From the NCBI GenBank assembly GCA_023389545.1, contig JAEWEI010000167.1, positions 1-22,480 on the forward strand: a stretch of 22,480 bases of DNA, written 5' to 3'. The stretch comes from Actinomycetes bacterium. Its GTDB lineage: Bacteria; Actinomycetota; Actinomycetes; Actinomycetales; Cellulomonadaceae. The translations under genes were made by a program, and so were the position numbers. A model generated the notes under the pieces. That model made no database searches. It was given only the letters and a program-made list of their open reading frames with translations, and had not been told where the DNA came from. Below, one piece after another: positions 14,637 through 20,600 of this stretch. Numbering within the stretch: position 1 is the stretch's first letter; every line of letters begins with the position of its first letter.

Positions 14637-15347
14637 ATGTACGAGCTGCGCGACGTCACGAAGCGCTACACCCAGAAGAACCGCACCGTCGATGCCCTGC
14701 GCGGCGTGAACCTCACCATCGGTGACGGCGAGCTCGTCGCCATCCAGGGCCCCACGGGCGGCGGCAAGTCGACCTTGCTGCAGCTGCTCGGAGCGATGGA
14801 CCGGCCCACCGCTGGCTCGATCGCCCTCGACGGCCTGGAGCTCGCCGGTCTCAGCGAGTCGGCTCGCACCGACGTGCGGGCCCGCACCGTCGGGTTCGTG
14901 TTCCAGAGCTTCAACCTCATCCCCACGCTCACCGCCCAGCAGAACGTCGAGATCGGCCTGGTCCCCCTCGGCCTCGGCGCCGCCGAACGCGCCGAGCGTG
15001 CCGCCCAGGCCCTCGCCGACGTCGGGCTCGCGGAGCGCGCCGCCCACATGCCCGCCGAGCTCTCGGGCGGACAGCAGCAGCGCGTCGCCATCGCCCGGGC
15101 GCTCGCCAAGCGTCCGCGCGTGCTCCTGGCCGACGAGCCCACGGGCAACCTCGACGAGCGGACCCGCGACGAGATCATGGCGATGATCGAACGGCTCTGG
15201 CAGGACCAAGGGCTCACGATCGTCATCGTCACGCACGACTCGTGGGTGGCCCGCCGGGCGCAGCGTCAGCTGTGGATCTCCGACGGGGTCGTCACCGAGA
15301 AGACGGGCGGGCGAGGGCCGAAGCCGCCGACCGCCACCGTGGGGTAG
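14637..15347 (+). CDS. ABC transporter ATP-binding protein (LolD/MacB type)
   Basis: A 236-residue ATPase. It has Walker A GPTGGGKST (38-46; Thr where most family members have Ser), Q-loop Gln90 in FVFQSFNLIPTLT, signature LSGGQQQ (142-148), Walker B LLADEP (163-168), D-loop GNLD and H-loop His200. AGGAAGG at 14623-14629 lies 7 bases before the ATG. An in-frame upstream start would overlap the permease gene and has no ribosome site. It forms a transporter with the preceding FtsX permease. The last 20 residues are a basic, Pro-rich tail. Confidence 0.88.
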   Translation: MYELRDVTKRYTQKNRTVDALRGVNLTIGDGELVAIQGPTGGGKSTLLQLLGAMDRPTAGSIALDGLELAGLSESARTDVRARTVGFVFQSFNLIPTLTAQQNVEIGLVPLGLGAAERAERAAQALADVGLAERAAHMPAELSGGQQQRVAIARALAKRPRVLLADEPTGNLDERTRDEIMAMIERLWQDQGLTIVIVTHDSWVARRAQRQLWISDGVVTEKTGGRGPKPPTATVG

Positions 15348-15356
15348 GCGCGTGAC

Positions 15357-15374
15357 GGCCGGTCTGCGCCGGCC
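15357..15374. terminator. Hairpin between convergent genes
   Basis: A 6-bp perfect stem, GGCCGG (15357-15362) and CCGGCC (15369-15374) with loop TCTGCG, lies between the stop of the ATPase gene and the stop of the 64-residue protein on the other strand. There is no T-run. It is a plausible bidirectional terminator. Confidence 0.45.
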
Positions 15375-15375
15375 C

Positions 15376-15570
15376 TCACATGTCGCACTCGCAGACGTGG
15401 TTGAACTCCACGACCTGCTCGCCCTCTTCAGTGCGGGCCCATGCCTCCGCCTCGGCGCGGTCACAGAAGGAGCGGCCCGCCAGGCGCCCGTTCGCGAGCA
15501 GGACGCCGACCTCGATGTCCTCGCGGGGGTCCGCCGCGTCGACGATCGTGGGCGAGGGTGCTGTGGACAT
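15376..15570 (-). CDS. Small conserved-looking protein, 64 residues
   Basis: This ORF has an ideal ribosome site, AGGAGG at 15576-15581, 5 bases before the ATG at 15570. The protein is acidic: a polar start (STAPSPTIVDAADPREDIEV), a centre VGVLLANGRLAGRSFCDRAEAEAWARTEEGEQVV and a tail ending FNHVCECDM. Three cysteines (one central, two in CEC) and a histidine near the end could bind metal, but this is inference. I do not recognise the family. It lies tail to tail with the ABC ATPase gene. Confidence 0.65.
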   Translation of the reverse strand: MSTAPSPTIVDAADPREDIEVGVLLANGRLAGRSFCDRAEAEAWARTEEGEQVVEFNHVCECDM

Positions 15571-15772
15571 CGGTGCCTCCTGGGGGTGACGCATGCTGTC
15601 ACCTTGCTCAACCACGACGCGGCCGCGTCTATTCGCCGACGGCGACGGCCCCCCTGACGTCCGAGCCCGCTGCCGCCGCTGGATCGTCGTGCGGCCGTCG
15701 AGACGTCGTCGAGCGAGGAGGAAGACGATCTTGTCGGCGTCCGCCAGATGTCCGCCTACACGGGCAACAGCA
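15571..15772. other. Intergenic region without a supported gene
   Basis: This is the 202-base upstream region of the 64-residue protein and downstream region of the PH-like protein. Apart from the ribosome site at 15576-15581 I see no convincing promoter pair, repeat or RNA. The long plus-strand frame crossing it reads Arg-rich and is a shadow of the minus-strand gene. Confidence 0.5.
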
Positions 15773-16234
15773 TCAGCGGGCGGCAGTCGCGACGGCGGCC
15801 ACGATGTCGTCGGGGAGCGGGGTGGACAGCACCCAGCGGCGACCGTCGCGCAGATCCACCTGCACCGCGGGCCCGCCGACGAGCAGACCCCAGGCGCGCT
15901 CGCCCGGGTGGCGCAGCCCCATGCCGTCCTGGATGCCGCCCCGCGGGTTGACGGGCCGGACGTCGATGATCTCCTCCGCGGCGAACCGCAGGCGCACCCA
16001 CGGGCCCCAGCGTGCGCGGATGCCGTCGTGCCCAGCCTGCATGTCCACACGCATTCGGACGATGGGCAGGAACATCAGCGCGACGATGACGGTGACAGCC
16101 GCTCCCTCGATCCACGTCTGGGTCAGCGCCGCCGGCAGCCACACCATGACGAGCGTCCCCACGAAGAGCCACTGGAGCCCGGTGCGCCAGCCCTTGCTGA
16201 GCCTTGCCGTGGTGCGGACGATCTCGGGTGGCAC
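15773..16234 (-). CDS. Membrane protein with bacterial PH-like domain
   Basis: A 153-residue protein. Two hydrophobic helices near the N-terminus (LQWLFVGTLVMVWLPAALT and AAVTVIVALMFLPIVRM) are joined by a short loop. A soluble domain follows: VDMQAGHDGIRARWGPWVRLRFAAEEIIDVRPVNP, then GGPAVQVDLRDGRRWVLSTPLPDDIVAAV. The strand pattern and the EEI-DV turn resemble bacterial PH-like domains of actinobacterial membrane proteins of unknown role. I prefer the GTG at 16234, preceded by GGGAG (16239-16243, spacing 4). Upstream in-frame starts at 16261 (GTG) or 16264 (TTG) would add 9 or 10 residues. Confidence 0.72.
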   Translation of the reverse strand: MPPEIVRTTARLSKGWRTGLQWLFVGTLVMVWLPAALTQTWIEGAAVTVIVALMFLPIVRMRVDMQAGHDGIRARWGPWVRLRFAAEEIIDVRPVNPRGGIQDGMGLRHPGERAWGLLVGGPAVQVDLRDGRRWVLSTPLPDDIVAAVATAAR

Positions 16235-16264
16235 GTCGCTCCCATCTGTCGAAGGAGCCACCAA

Positions 16265-16507
16265 CCTAGGCGGGCTGTCGTGACGATCGGGCTGGTCTGG
16301 GCGCAGGTCGTGGAAAAGTCATGGCGCGAGCGCGGCCACGGCGTCGGCCACTACGTCGCGCTCGAGGCTTCGCGGCGCTCGACGACGCGATGCTGCCGTT
16401 GCTGGACCTGGTCCGCGGGGCGCCCCGGCCTTGTCCTCCGCGCGGAGCCCTGCGCGTGAGCGAGTTCTTCGGACTCGACGATCAATCGCGCCGATCGCCG
16501 CGGCTGC
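16265..16507. other. Intergenic region, possibly with gene remnants
   Basis: These 243 bases lie between two minus-strand genes. On the plus strand a frame from 16280 begins VTIGLVWAQ, which recalls the start of dihydrofolate reductases. Another frame encodes GFAALDDAMLPLLDLVRG. Neither continues as a recognisable protein, so they may be remnants or chance. No terminator or promoter is convincing. Confidence 0.3.
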
Positions 16508-17110
16508 TCAGCCCCGGACCAGCTCGGTGGCCGTCGGATCGCCGGGCAGGGCGGGGAGGTCGGTGGGGCGGGCCCAGTAGCTCCACCACGCCCAGCCCGA
16601 TCCGACGGGCAGCCAGCCGCCGCCCTCCGGCAGCGACCCGAAGGTCCGGGTGTGCTCCCACTGGCGGTCGTCCCGCTCGAGCACGTGGAACAGCGGGCCG
16701 TAGGCGACCGAGTGCCAGCCGTAGCGACCAGCGCGGGCGAGGACTGACATCTCGTTGAACGCGGACAGCGGGCGCAGGATGAGCCGCTCCCTCGCGCCGC
16801 CGTTGGCGGCCGCCGCTGCGGAGGCGTCCGGCTGCCCGTAGCGCTGCTGGGCCGCCTGGCGGGTCATGCCGAGCACGGCGCCCACCTGCTCCCAGGTGCA
16901 GCCGGCGCCGCGCGCGGACTGAACGGCGGCGGCGAGCAGCACGTCGGTCTCCGAGCGTGCGGCGCGGGCCAGTGCGACGAGCTCGAGGTGCGCGTCGGCG
17001 TCATGCGTGAGGCGCTCGCTCAGGGTCGGGTCGACGTTGTGCAGGGCGCGGGCGAGGTGGTCGCGGAGGGAGTCTCCGCCGGGCTGGGTGGGGGTGTCGT
17101 CGGAGGTCAT
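16508..17110 (-). CDS. HTH-domain protein with Trp-rich C-terminus (possible regulator)
   Basis: A 200-residue protein. The helical N-terminus (about 15-60) is followed by a helix-turn-helix at about 65-91: QSARGAGCTWEQVGAVLGMTRQAAQQRYG. The C-terminal part (107-185) is rich in aromatic residues (GRYGWHSVAYGPLFHVLERDDRQWEHTRTFGSLPEGGGWLPVG, then GWAWWSYWARP) and may be a separate small domain. Proteins with this HTH arrangement occur widely in actinobacteria without known function. Two copies of a 17-bp palindrome lie just before the ATG (17113-17129 and 17142-17158), which suggests it represses itself. Confidence 0.72.
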   Translation of the reverse strand: MTSDDTPTQPGGDSLRDHLARALHNVDPTLSERLTHDADAHLELVALARAARSETDVLLAAAVQSARGAGCTWEQVGAVLGMTRQAAQQRYGQPDASAAAAANGGARERLILRPLSAFNEMSVLARAGRYGWHSVAYGPLFHVLERDDRQWEHTRTFGSLPEGGGWLPVGSGWAWWSYWARPTDLPALPGDPTATELVRG

Positions 17111-17112
17111 GT

Positions 17113-17158
17113 GTCAACTCTGGATTGACGGCCATGACGATGTCAATGAACCGTTGAC
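17113..17158. promoter_or_regulatory. Twin operators GTCAA-N7-TTGAC
   Basis: Two palindromes with identical half-sites and identical 7-base spacers lie at 17113-17129 and 17142-17158, centres 29 bases apart. The first ends 2 bases before the HTH gene's ATG. The spacers differ (CTCTGGA and TGAACCG), so selection is on the half-sites. The HTH protein encoded next door is the obvious candidate to bind them. They also contain TTGAC, part of a -35 consensus, so binding could block a promoter. Confidence 0.6.
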
Positions 17159-17251
17159 AAAGTCGCTCGAATGGACGATGGGGCCGCGTGGAGCCGAGAA
17201 CGGTGTGGGCTCACGGAGGCGGGGGTGCGGGCGCTGGCAGGCATCGCAAGT

Positions 17252-17269
17252 GTCCGGCCTTACCCGGAC
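17252..17269 (-). terminator. Hairpin over the lipoprotein stop codon
   Basis: A 6-bp perfect stem (GTCCGG / CCGGAC) has the lipoprotein stop codon TAA (17260-17262) in its 6-base loop. No U-tract follows. It may be a weak terminator or protect the 3' end. Confidence 0.35.
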
Positions 17270-17901
17270 CAGGTCGCGAAGCCGATCTCCTCGACGCAGG
17301 CTGGCCGCGCAGGGCTCTGCTGGCCGAGTGTTGTCGTCCCGGAGTCGTCCGCAGCGGCAGTCTCAGCGCCAGGCGGGACGTCGTCCTTGACGAGGAGGTC
17401 ATAGAACGTCTCGTCGGACGACCAGTCGACCCCCCGCGAGGTGAGGCATGCGCGCAGCGTCGGCAGCAACGCCTCGGCGCGACGGCGATCGAACTCCACG
17501 GCGTCGGGAGAGGAGACCTGCCAGTGCTCGTCGATGTAGCGCGCGAGGTGCTCGTAACAGTCCTCCGCGAGGCGCGTCGACTCGCCGCTGCCGCTGACCC
17601 GGTAGCCGATCTGCGTCACGCCCTGTCGCACCGCCGCGTTCGAGACATCGACAGTGGCGCCGGCGTCACGCATACACGTGAAGGCTCGCCCTAGTGCGCC
17701 CTCGTACTCCTCGAAGGTGATCTCGCCGTCGTCGAACGCCGCGATCTGCTCGTCGTCCGCGCCGGCGGCGCGAGCTGCCGCCTGGGCCGCGCTCGCCGCC
17801 GCCGAAGAGCTGGTGGCCCCGCTGTCGTCCTCACCCGACGAGCAGCCCGCGAGGGCGCAAGCCAGTACGAGCACGCCGGCGGCGGCGAGACGCGACGCCA
17901 T
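17260..17901 (-). CDS. Putative lipoprotein with four conserved-looking cysteines
   Basis: A 213-residue exported protein. The signal peptide MASRLAAAGVLVLACALAGC has a lipobox LAGC with Cys20 as lipid anchor. An Ala/Ser linker (26-48) leads to a domain starting DDEQIAAFDDGEITFEEYEGALGRAFTCMRDAG. Four further cysteines (76, 115, 152, 202) could form two disulfides. I do not recognise a named family, although similar Cys-containing actinobacterial lipoproteins are common. The ATG begins 2 bases after the stop of the small secreted protein, and no ribosome site precedes it. Translation is therefore probably coupled to that gene. Confidence 0.75.
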   Translation of the reverse strand: MASRLAAAGVLVLACALAGCSSGEDDSGATSSSAAASAAQAAARAAGADDEQIAAFDDGEITFEEYEGALGRAFTCMRDAGATVDVSNAAVRQGVTQIGYRVSGSGESTRLAEDCYEHLARYIDEHWQVSSPDAVEFDRRRAEALLPTLRACLTSRGVDWSSDETFYDLLVKDDVPPGAETAAADDSGTTTLGQQSPARPACVEEIGFATWSG

Positions 17902-17903
17902 GA

Positions 17904-18161
17904 TCAGCTGTGCCCGTGTCCGGAAGTGATCAGTGTTGCCTGAGCGGCCGACACTGCCTGGACGTCGTGATAAGCCCACGACGTCCAGGCCTCGATACCC
18001 GGAGCGGGGGTGTAGTAGTGACGGGCGCGCATCGTTCCGCACGCGCCGTTGTTGTCGCGGGAGAACGCGGCGTTGGAGCCGTTGTTCCAGTAGGTGTATG
18101 CGCAGGTTGCGGCGGATGCCGACGTGGTCGTGAGGAGTGTCACGGCGACCGTCGCCGTCAC
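17904..18161 (-). CDS. Small secreted protein, start region apparently frameshifted
   Basis: The open frame from GTG 18161 encodes 85 residues: a hydrophobic signal core (VAVTLLTTTSASAA), then a mature part of about 65 residues with two cysteines (20 and 41), aromatic-rich strands (CAYTYWNNGSNAAF, RARHYYTPAPGIEAWTSWAYHD) and a His/Gly tail. The GTG lacks a ribosome site and the basic residues a signal peptide needs. Read upstream, the same frame gives HAQKVLSALT, a good n-region, but it has no ATG and meets a TGA. An ATG at 18190 with an ideal AAGGAG 7 bases before it is out of frame; losing one CA of CACA, or gaining one base, would restore it. The gene may be broken, or the base calls wrong here. 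The family is not recognised. Confidence 0.6.
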   Translation of the reverse strand: MTATVAVTLLTTTSASAATCAYTYWNNGSNAAFSRDNNGACGTMRARHYYTPAPGIEAWTSWAYHDVQAVSAAQATLITSGHGHS

Positions 18162-18198
18162 AGTGAGCGCGGACAGGACCTTCTGTGCATGTCATCTC

Positions 18199-18204
18199 TC
18201 CTTC
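18199..18204 (-). promoter_or_regulatory. Ribosome site of the small secreted protein
   Basis: AAGGAG on the minus strand lies about 7-8 bases before the ATG at 18188-18190. It is too close to the other ATG (18193-18195) for good initiation. It marks 18190 as the ancestral start and so decides that the downstream signal-peptide frame is shifted. Confidence 0.5.
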
Positions 18205-18256
18205 GGTCGACTCCCGCCCGCCCCCCTTGCGGACTACGTGGGATCGACACGTCGGA

Positions 18257-18285
18257 AACGTAGCGCTCACGATGCGGGAGGGCAA
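18257..18285 (-). promoter_or_regulatory. Candidate promoter for the secreted protein/lipoprotein pair
   Basis: On the minus strand TTGCCC (18280-18285) and TACGTT (18257-18262) are separated by exactly 17 bases. This fits a housekeeping -35/-10 pair of actinobacteria (TTGAC and TANNNT). Transcription would start near 18250, giving a leader of about 60 bases before the ATG at 18190. Confidence 0.45.
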
Positions 18286-18385
18286 TGCATCAAAAGACCC
18301 TTTCATCTGCATTGTCGCAGCCGCTAGGGTTGCCCGGGCATATCGTGATGTGACTCTCGGGGATGTGGGCTGCGGAGGGGTGGGT

Positions 18386-18496
18386 GTGACTCGAAGACCG
18401 CGTGGAGGGGCTGGCTCGGTCGCGGCCTGGCTCGTGCTGGTCGGGCTCTTGGCGGTCCCCGTGCTGGTGCTCACGGGGCCAGTGGCACATCCTTGA
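18386..18496 (+). CDS. Putative 36-residue single-span membrane peptide
   Basis: A GTG at 18386 is preceded by GGAGGGG (18374-18380, 5 bases away). The peptide begins with a basic segment (VTRRPRGGAGS). One hydrophobic helix follows (VAAWLVLVGLLAVPVLVLTG) and the peptide ends PVAHP. That is the layout of a small inner-membrane peptide with its N-terminus inside. A terminator-like hairpin lies downstream at 18587-18607. No family is recognised, and short hydrophobic frames can arise by chance. Confidence 0.4.
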   Translation: MTRRPRGGAGSVAAWLVLVGLLAVPVLVLTGPVAHP

Positions 18497-18586
18497 CCCT
18501 CGCGCCGGTAGGCTGAACCCGCGCCGAACGGGCCGTCCAGGCCCGACCGGCGACGCAAGGGGCTCACGAGGACACTCGGACAGGCG

Positions 18587-18610
18587 CCCGGCGCGATTAT
18601 CGCCGGGTTT
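18587..18610 (+). terminator. Intrinsic-type terminator upstream of tRNA-Arg
   Basis: A 7-bp perfect GC stem, CCCGGCG (18587-18593) and CGCCGGG (18601-18607) with a 7-base AT-containing loop, is followed directly by TTTCT. This is the most terminator-like hairpin in the window. It would end transcripts from the small membrane-peptide side before the tRNA gene. Confidence 0.55.
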
Positions 18611-18636
18611 CTGACCACGTTTCTCGCAGGTCCCAT

Positions 18637-18709
18637 GCGCCTGTAGCTCAGGGGATAGAGCACCGCTCTCCTAAAGCGGGTGTCGGCAGTTCGAATCTGC
18701 CCAGGCGCA
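18637..18709 (+). tRNA. tRNA-Arg (anticodon CCT)
   Basis: A complete cloverleaf of 73 bases. The acceptor stem pairs GCGCCTG with CAGGCGC. The D-arm stem is GCTC/GAGC. The anticodon stem CCGCT/AGCGG encloses the loop CTCCTAA (anticodon CCT, reading AGG). The variable loop is GTGTC, and the T-arm is GGCAG-TTCGAAT-CTGCC. The discriminator base is A, and CCA is not encoded. The 3' end also forms one copy of a direct repeat found again at 21443, marking this gene as a probable integration target. Confidence 0.97.
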
Positions 18710-18717
18710 CAGTGTCT
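18691..18717 (+). other. Putative attachment site at the tRNA 3' end (first copy)
   Basis: The 27 bases from the T-loop through 8 bases past the tRNA end recur at 21443-21469 with 24 identities, including a 15-base exact core, TCTGCCCAGGCGCAC. Integrases commonly use tRNA 3' ends and leave exactly this arrangement. This copy keeps the tRNA intact. Confidence 0.7.
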
Positions 18718-18845
18718 TGGTATTTGTCAGAGGCGGTGCGGCGCGCGCCATCGCAACGTCCCCTGTGCGGACGTCATCGTCGACCTAGGCAGGTCCGCTC
18801 CACGGTCACGACGTCGCACGAGGCGGCAGGGTCGAGGAGCTGCGC

Positions 18846-19082
18846 GTGAGGGCCGCGCCGTCGGCGACAAGCAACTCCCCCCTTGCGGACCCTGCTCGCC
18901 TCGTGCCGTTGCCCTCGCTCGCGACGCCGGAGCTGAACGCCGTCGAGTTGCGTGCGGCCGCTCAGCGGGGCGCTCCAGGACGCAGCGTGCGGAGACGGTC
19001 AGTGGATGAGCTGCCGGGCCTGGTCGATGAGTACGTGGCCTCGAGGTGCCAGCGCGTCAGCGGCCTGGACGAGAGGGCCTAG
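18846..19082 (+). CDS. Hypothetical 78-residue protein
   Basis: A GTG at 18846 has GAGGAG (18834-18839) 6 bases before it. The protein is Ala/Arg/Leu-rich with a possible helical part, ATPELNAVELRAAAQRGAPG, and an end segment SVDELPGLVDEYVASRCQRV. The stretch LVDEYVA weakly recalls the C-terminal HTH linker of serine recombinases, but the HTH itself is missing. It could be a remnant or a chance frame. It lies just inside the first attachment-site copy, where an integrase or excision gene would often be found. Confidence 0.35.
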   Translation: MRAAPSATSNSPLADPARLVPLPSLATPELNAVELRAAAQRGAPGRSVRRRSVDELPGLVDEYVASRCQRVSGLDERA

Positions 19083-19100
19083 TGCTGCCCGCACGACTCA

Positions 19101-19128
19101 ACTATAGTAGGTGTACGCGCACTATTGT
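19101..19128. promoter_or_regulatory. AT-rich twin operator/promoter of the NTase-HEPN pair
   Basis: ACTATAGT (19101-19108, itself a perfect palindrome) and ACTATTGT (19121-19128) match in 7 of 8 bases, with starts 20 bases apart, about two helical turns. The first contains TATAGT, a good -10 element. The site stands out as AT-rich in very GC-rich DNA. It ends 15 bases before the start of a gene with an N-terminal winged helix, as expected for self-repression. Confidence 0.5.
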
Positions 19129-19143
19129 GGAACTGGAGAGGCG

Positions 19144-19767
19144 ATGCAGACTCAGCATCCGCTTGCAGTGATCACGCCCACGCTCGACGGCGATGTCCTC
19201 GCCGTCCTCGCGGCCGCTGACGCTCCGCATACCGTCGGGGGAGTCCAGAAGCTGATCGGTGGCCGCTCCTATGAGGGAATCCGCAAGGTGCTCACGCGCC
19301 TGACGGCACAGGGCACCGTGACGGCTCAGCAGGTCAGCAATGTGGTCAGCTACCGGCTCAACCGGGAGCACCTGGCCGCCGAGCACATCATCGCTCTGGC
19401 CAACCTGCGCGGGACGCTGATGGACCGGATCAAGTTCCACGTTCAGGCGTGGCCGACGCCACCCGTGTGGGCGGCCCTGTTCGGCTCAGCCGCACGAGGT
19501 CACATGCTCCCCGACTCCGACATCGACCTATTCCTGGTGGATCCGGCAACCGATGCTGATCGGTGGGAGGCGCTGGTGGACCAGCTGTCAGGCGACGTGT
19601 CCCGGTGGACCGGGAACGACACCAGAGTGCTGTCCATGACGGAGGCTGAGGTGCGGGCGAGTGCAGTCACACGAGACCCGATTCTGCAGTCGTTGCTCGA
19701 CGAGGCCCTCACGATCAGCGGGGACCCGGTGTGGCTGCGTCGTGCCGTGGCAGGGGCGCGGCGATGA
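19144..19767 (+). CDS. Winged-helix + minimal nucleotidyltransferase protein (MNT-type antitoxin candidate)
   Basis: A 207-residue two-domain protein. Residues about 15-75 form a winged-helix DNA-binding domain (LAAADAPHTVGGVQKLIGGRSYEGIRKVLTRLTAQGTVTAQQVSNVVSYRLN). Residues about 105-200 form a polymerase-beta-type nucleotidyltransferase with the motif GS (114-115) ... SDIDL, whose metal-binding aspartates are Asp126 and Asp128. In MNT-HEPN modules such an enzyme modifies the HEPN partner by AMP transfer. Here the partner follows immediately with an ATGA overlap. GGAG at 19135-19138 fixes the ATG at 19144. The winged helix probably binds the AT-rich site just upstream. Toxin-antitoxin function is inferred, not shown. 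Confidence 0.8.
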   Translation: MQTQHPLAVITPTLDGDVLAVLAAADAPHTVGGVQKLIGGRSYEGIRKVLTRLTAQGTVTAQQVSNVVSYRLNREHLAAEHIIALANLRGTLMDRIKFHVQAWPTPPVWAALFGSAARGHMLPDSDIDLFLVDPATDADRWEALVDQLSGDVSRWTGNDTRVLSMTEAEVRASAVTRDPILQSLLDEALTISGDPVWLRRAVAGARR

Positions 19768-20159
19768 CCCCGCGCACTATCAGGGCCGATGAAGCGATGC
19801 GTCGAGGGCGGATGGTGAAGGCCGAGCAGTTCGCGGACGCGGCAGTTGCCGTCGACATGCTCGCCGACGAGGCCGCGGCCGTCGCCGATGCCTACGTCAC
19901 GCTCTGCGTCCACGCAGGCATTGCCGCCGCCGATGTGGTCTGCGCCGCCCGGCTGGGGGAGTATTCCCGTGGCGAGAACCACGACGAGGCGATTGCGCTA
20001 CTCTCTGCGGTCGACAAGACCTTGGCCGGACACCTGCGTGCGTTGCTCACCATGAAGACTCTGGCTGGCTACAGTCACTCGCCGGTCAGCACCGACCGAG
20101 CCCGTCGTGCTGGGCGAGCGATGGCAGTCCTTCTCGACGCCGCGCGCGCGGCTCGCTAA
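19764..20159 (+). CDS. HEPN-like helical protein (toxin candidate)
   Basis: A 131-residue, mostly helical protein translated by ATGA overlap after the nucleotidyltransferase. The pattern AAAVADAYVTLCVHAGIAAADVVCAARLGEYSRGENHDEAIALL, then AGHLRALLTMKTLAGYSHSPVS, then a C-terminal helix fits HEPN proteins. A basic-His motif is present as Arg69-x3-His73 (RGENH). This differs from the usual R-x4-6-H of RNase HEPN toxins, so activity is uncertain. HEPN partners of MNT proteins are often RNases silenced by AMPylation. An alternative is a non-toxic partner of a nucleotidyltransferase. Confidence 0.68.
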   Translation: MTPRTIRADEAMRRGRMVKAEQFADAAVAVDMLADEAAAVADAYVTLCVHAGIAAADVVCAARLGEYSRGENHDEAIALLSAVDKTLAGHLRALLTMKTLAGYSHSPVSTDRARRAGRAMAVLLDAARAAR

Positions 20160-20257
20160 ATCACTCGCAGGGTCGTGACGACAGCGTTCTCACTGCTTGG
20201 ATCGAAGCGCTGACGGTGTGCCTTGGACGGATTGCTACCGGTGGCGCGACCTGCGCT

Positions 20258-20600
20258 ATGACCAAGGTCGACCGTTGGGAGAAGCACAGCGAATGGCCGT
20301 TGTCCATCGCCGCGGTGACGTTCCTGGTCGCCTACGCGGTGCGGATCGAGGTACTTCGCGAAGCGAAACCCGCTCGATCGCGCTGTCGTCGCACTGCCGC
20401 TTCCACATCCGCCACGCGCGCTGCGGATCGTCGCACTCGCAAGCGTGCTCAACCGCGTCGGTTCCAGCGCGTTCCGGGGCCGCGTCGCGACTTAGGTGGT
20501 CAGTTCTACGTCGATGCTGATCACGTGCGGGCGTTGGCTGTGACCCGATGCGGAGCGCGGCCGACCGGGCGTCACATCGCCAATCTTGCTCTCGGTATAG
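20258..20600 (+). pseudogene. Decayed voltage-gated ion-channel gene
   Basis: From ATG 20258 one frame reads DRWEKHSEWPLSIAAVTFL, the start of actinobacterial voltage-gated potassium-channel proteins (WE...EWPL...FLVAYA). Around 20340-20352 the reading frame changes. It continues with YFAKRNPLDRAVVALPLP and RALRIVALASVLNRVGSSAF, matching the S3-S4 region and linker. Three stops interrupt it: TAG 20493-20495 (where TAC-Tyr is expected), TGA 20541-20543 and TAG 20598-20600. Between the last two, DAERGRPGVTSP matches the S5-to-pore segment. Part of S1-S3 is deleted and the selectivity filter is missing. The gene cannot make a channel. Family assignment is from remembered motifs. Confidence 0.65.

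Noticed and set aside
16280..16459. Frame beginning VTIGLVWAQ, like the start of dihydrofolate reductase
   Set aside because: Only nine residues look like DHFR; the expected catalytic region does not follow in any frame. Kept only as a possible remnant.
17260..18663. Lipoprotein start far upstream (467-codon frame)
   Set aside because: The extra 254 residues read as the other frame of the secreted protein and intergenic DNA. The signal peptide and lipobox begin at 17901.
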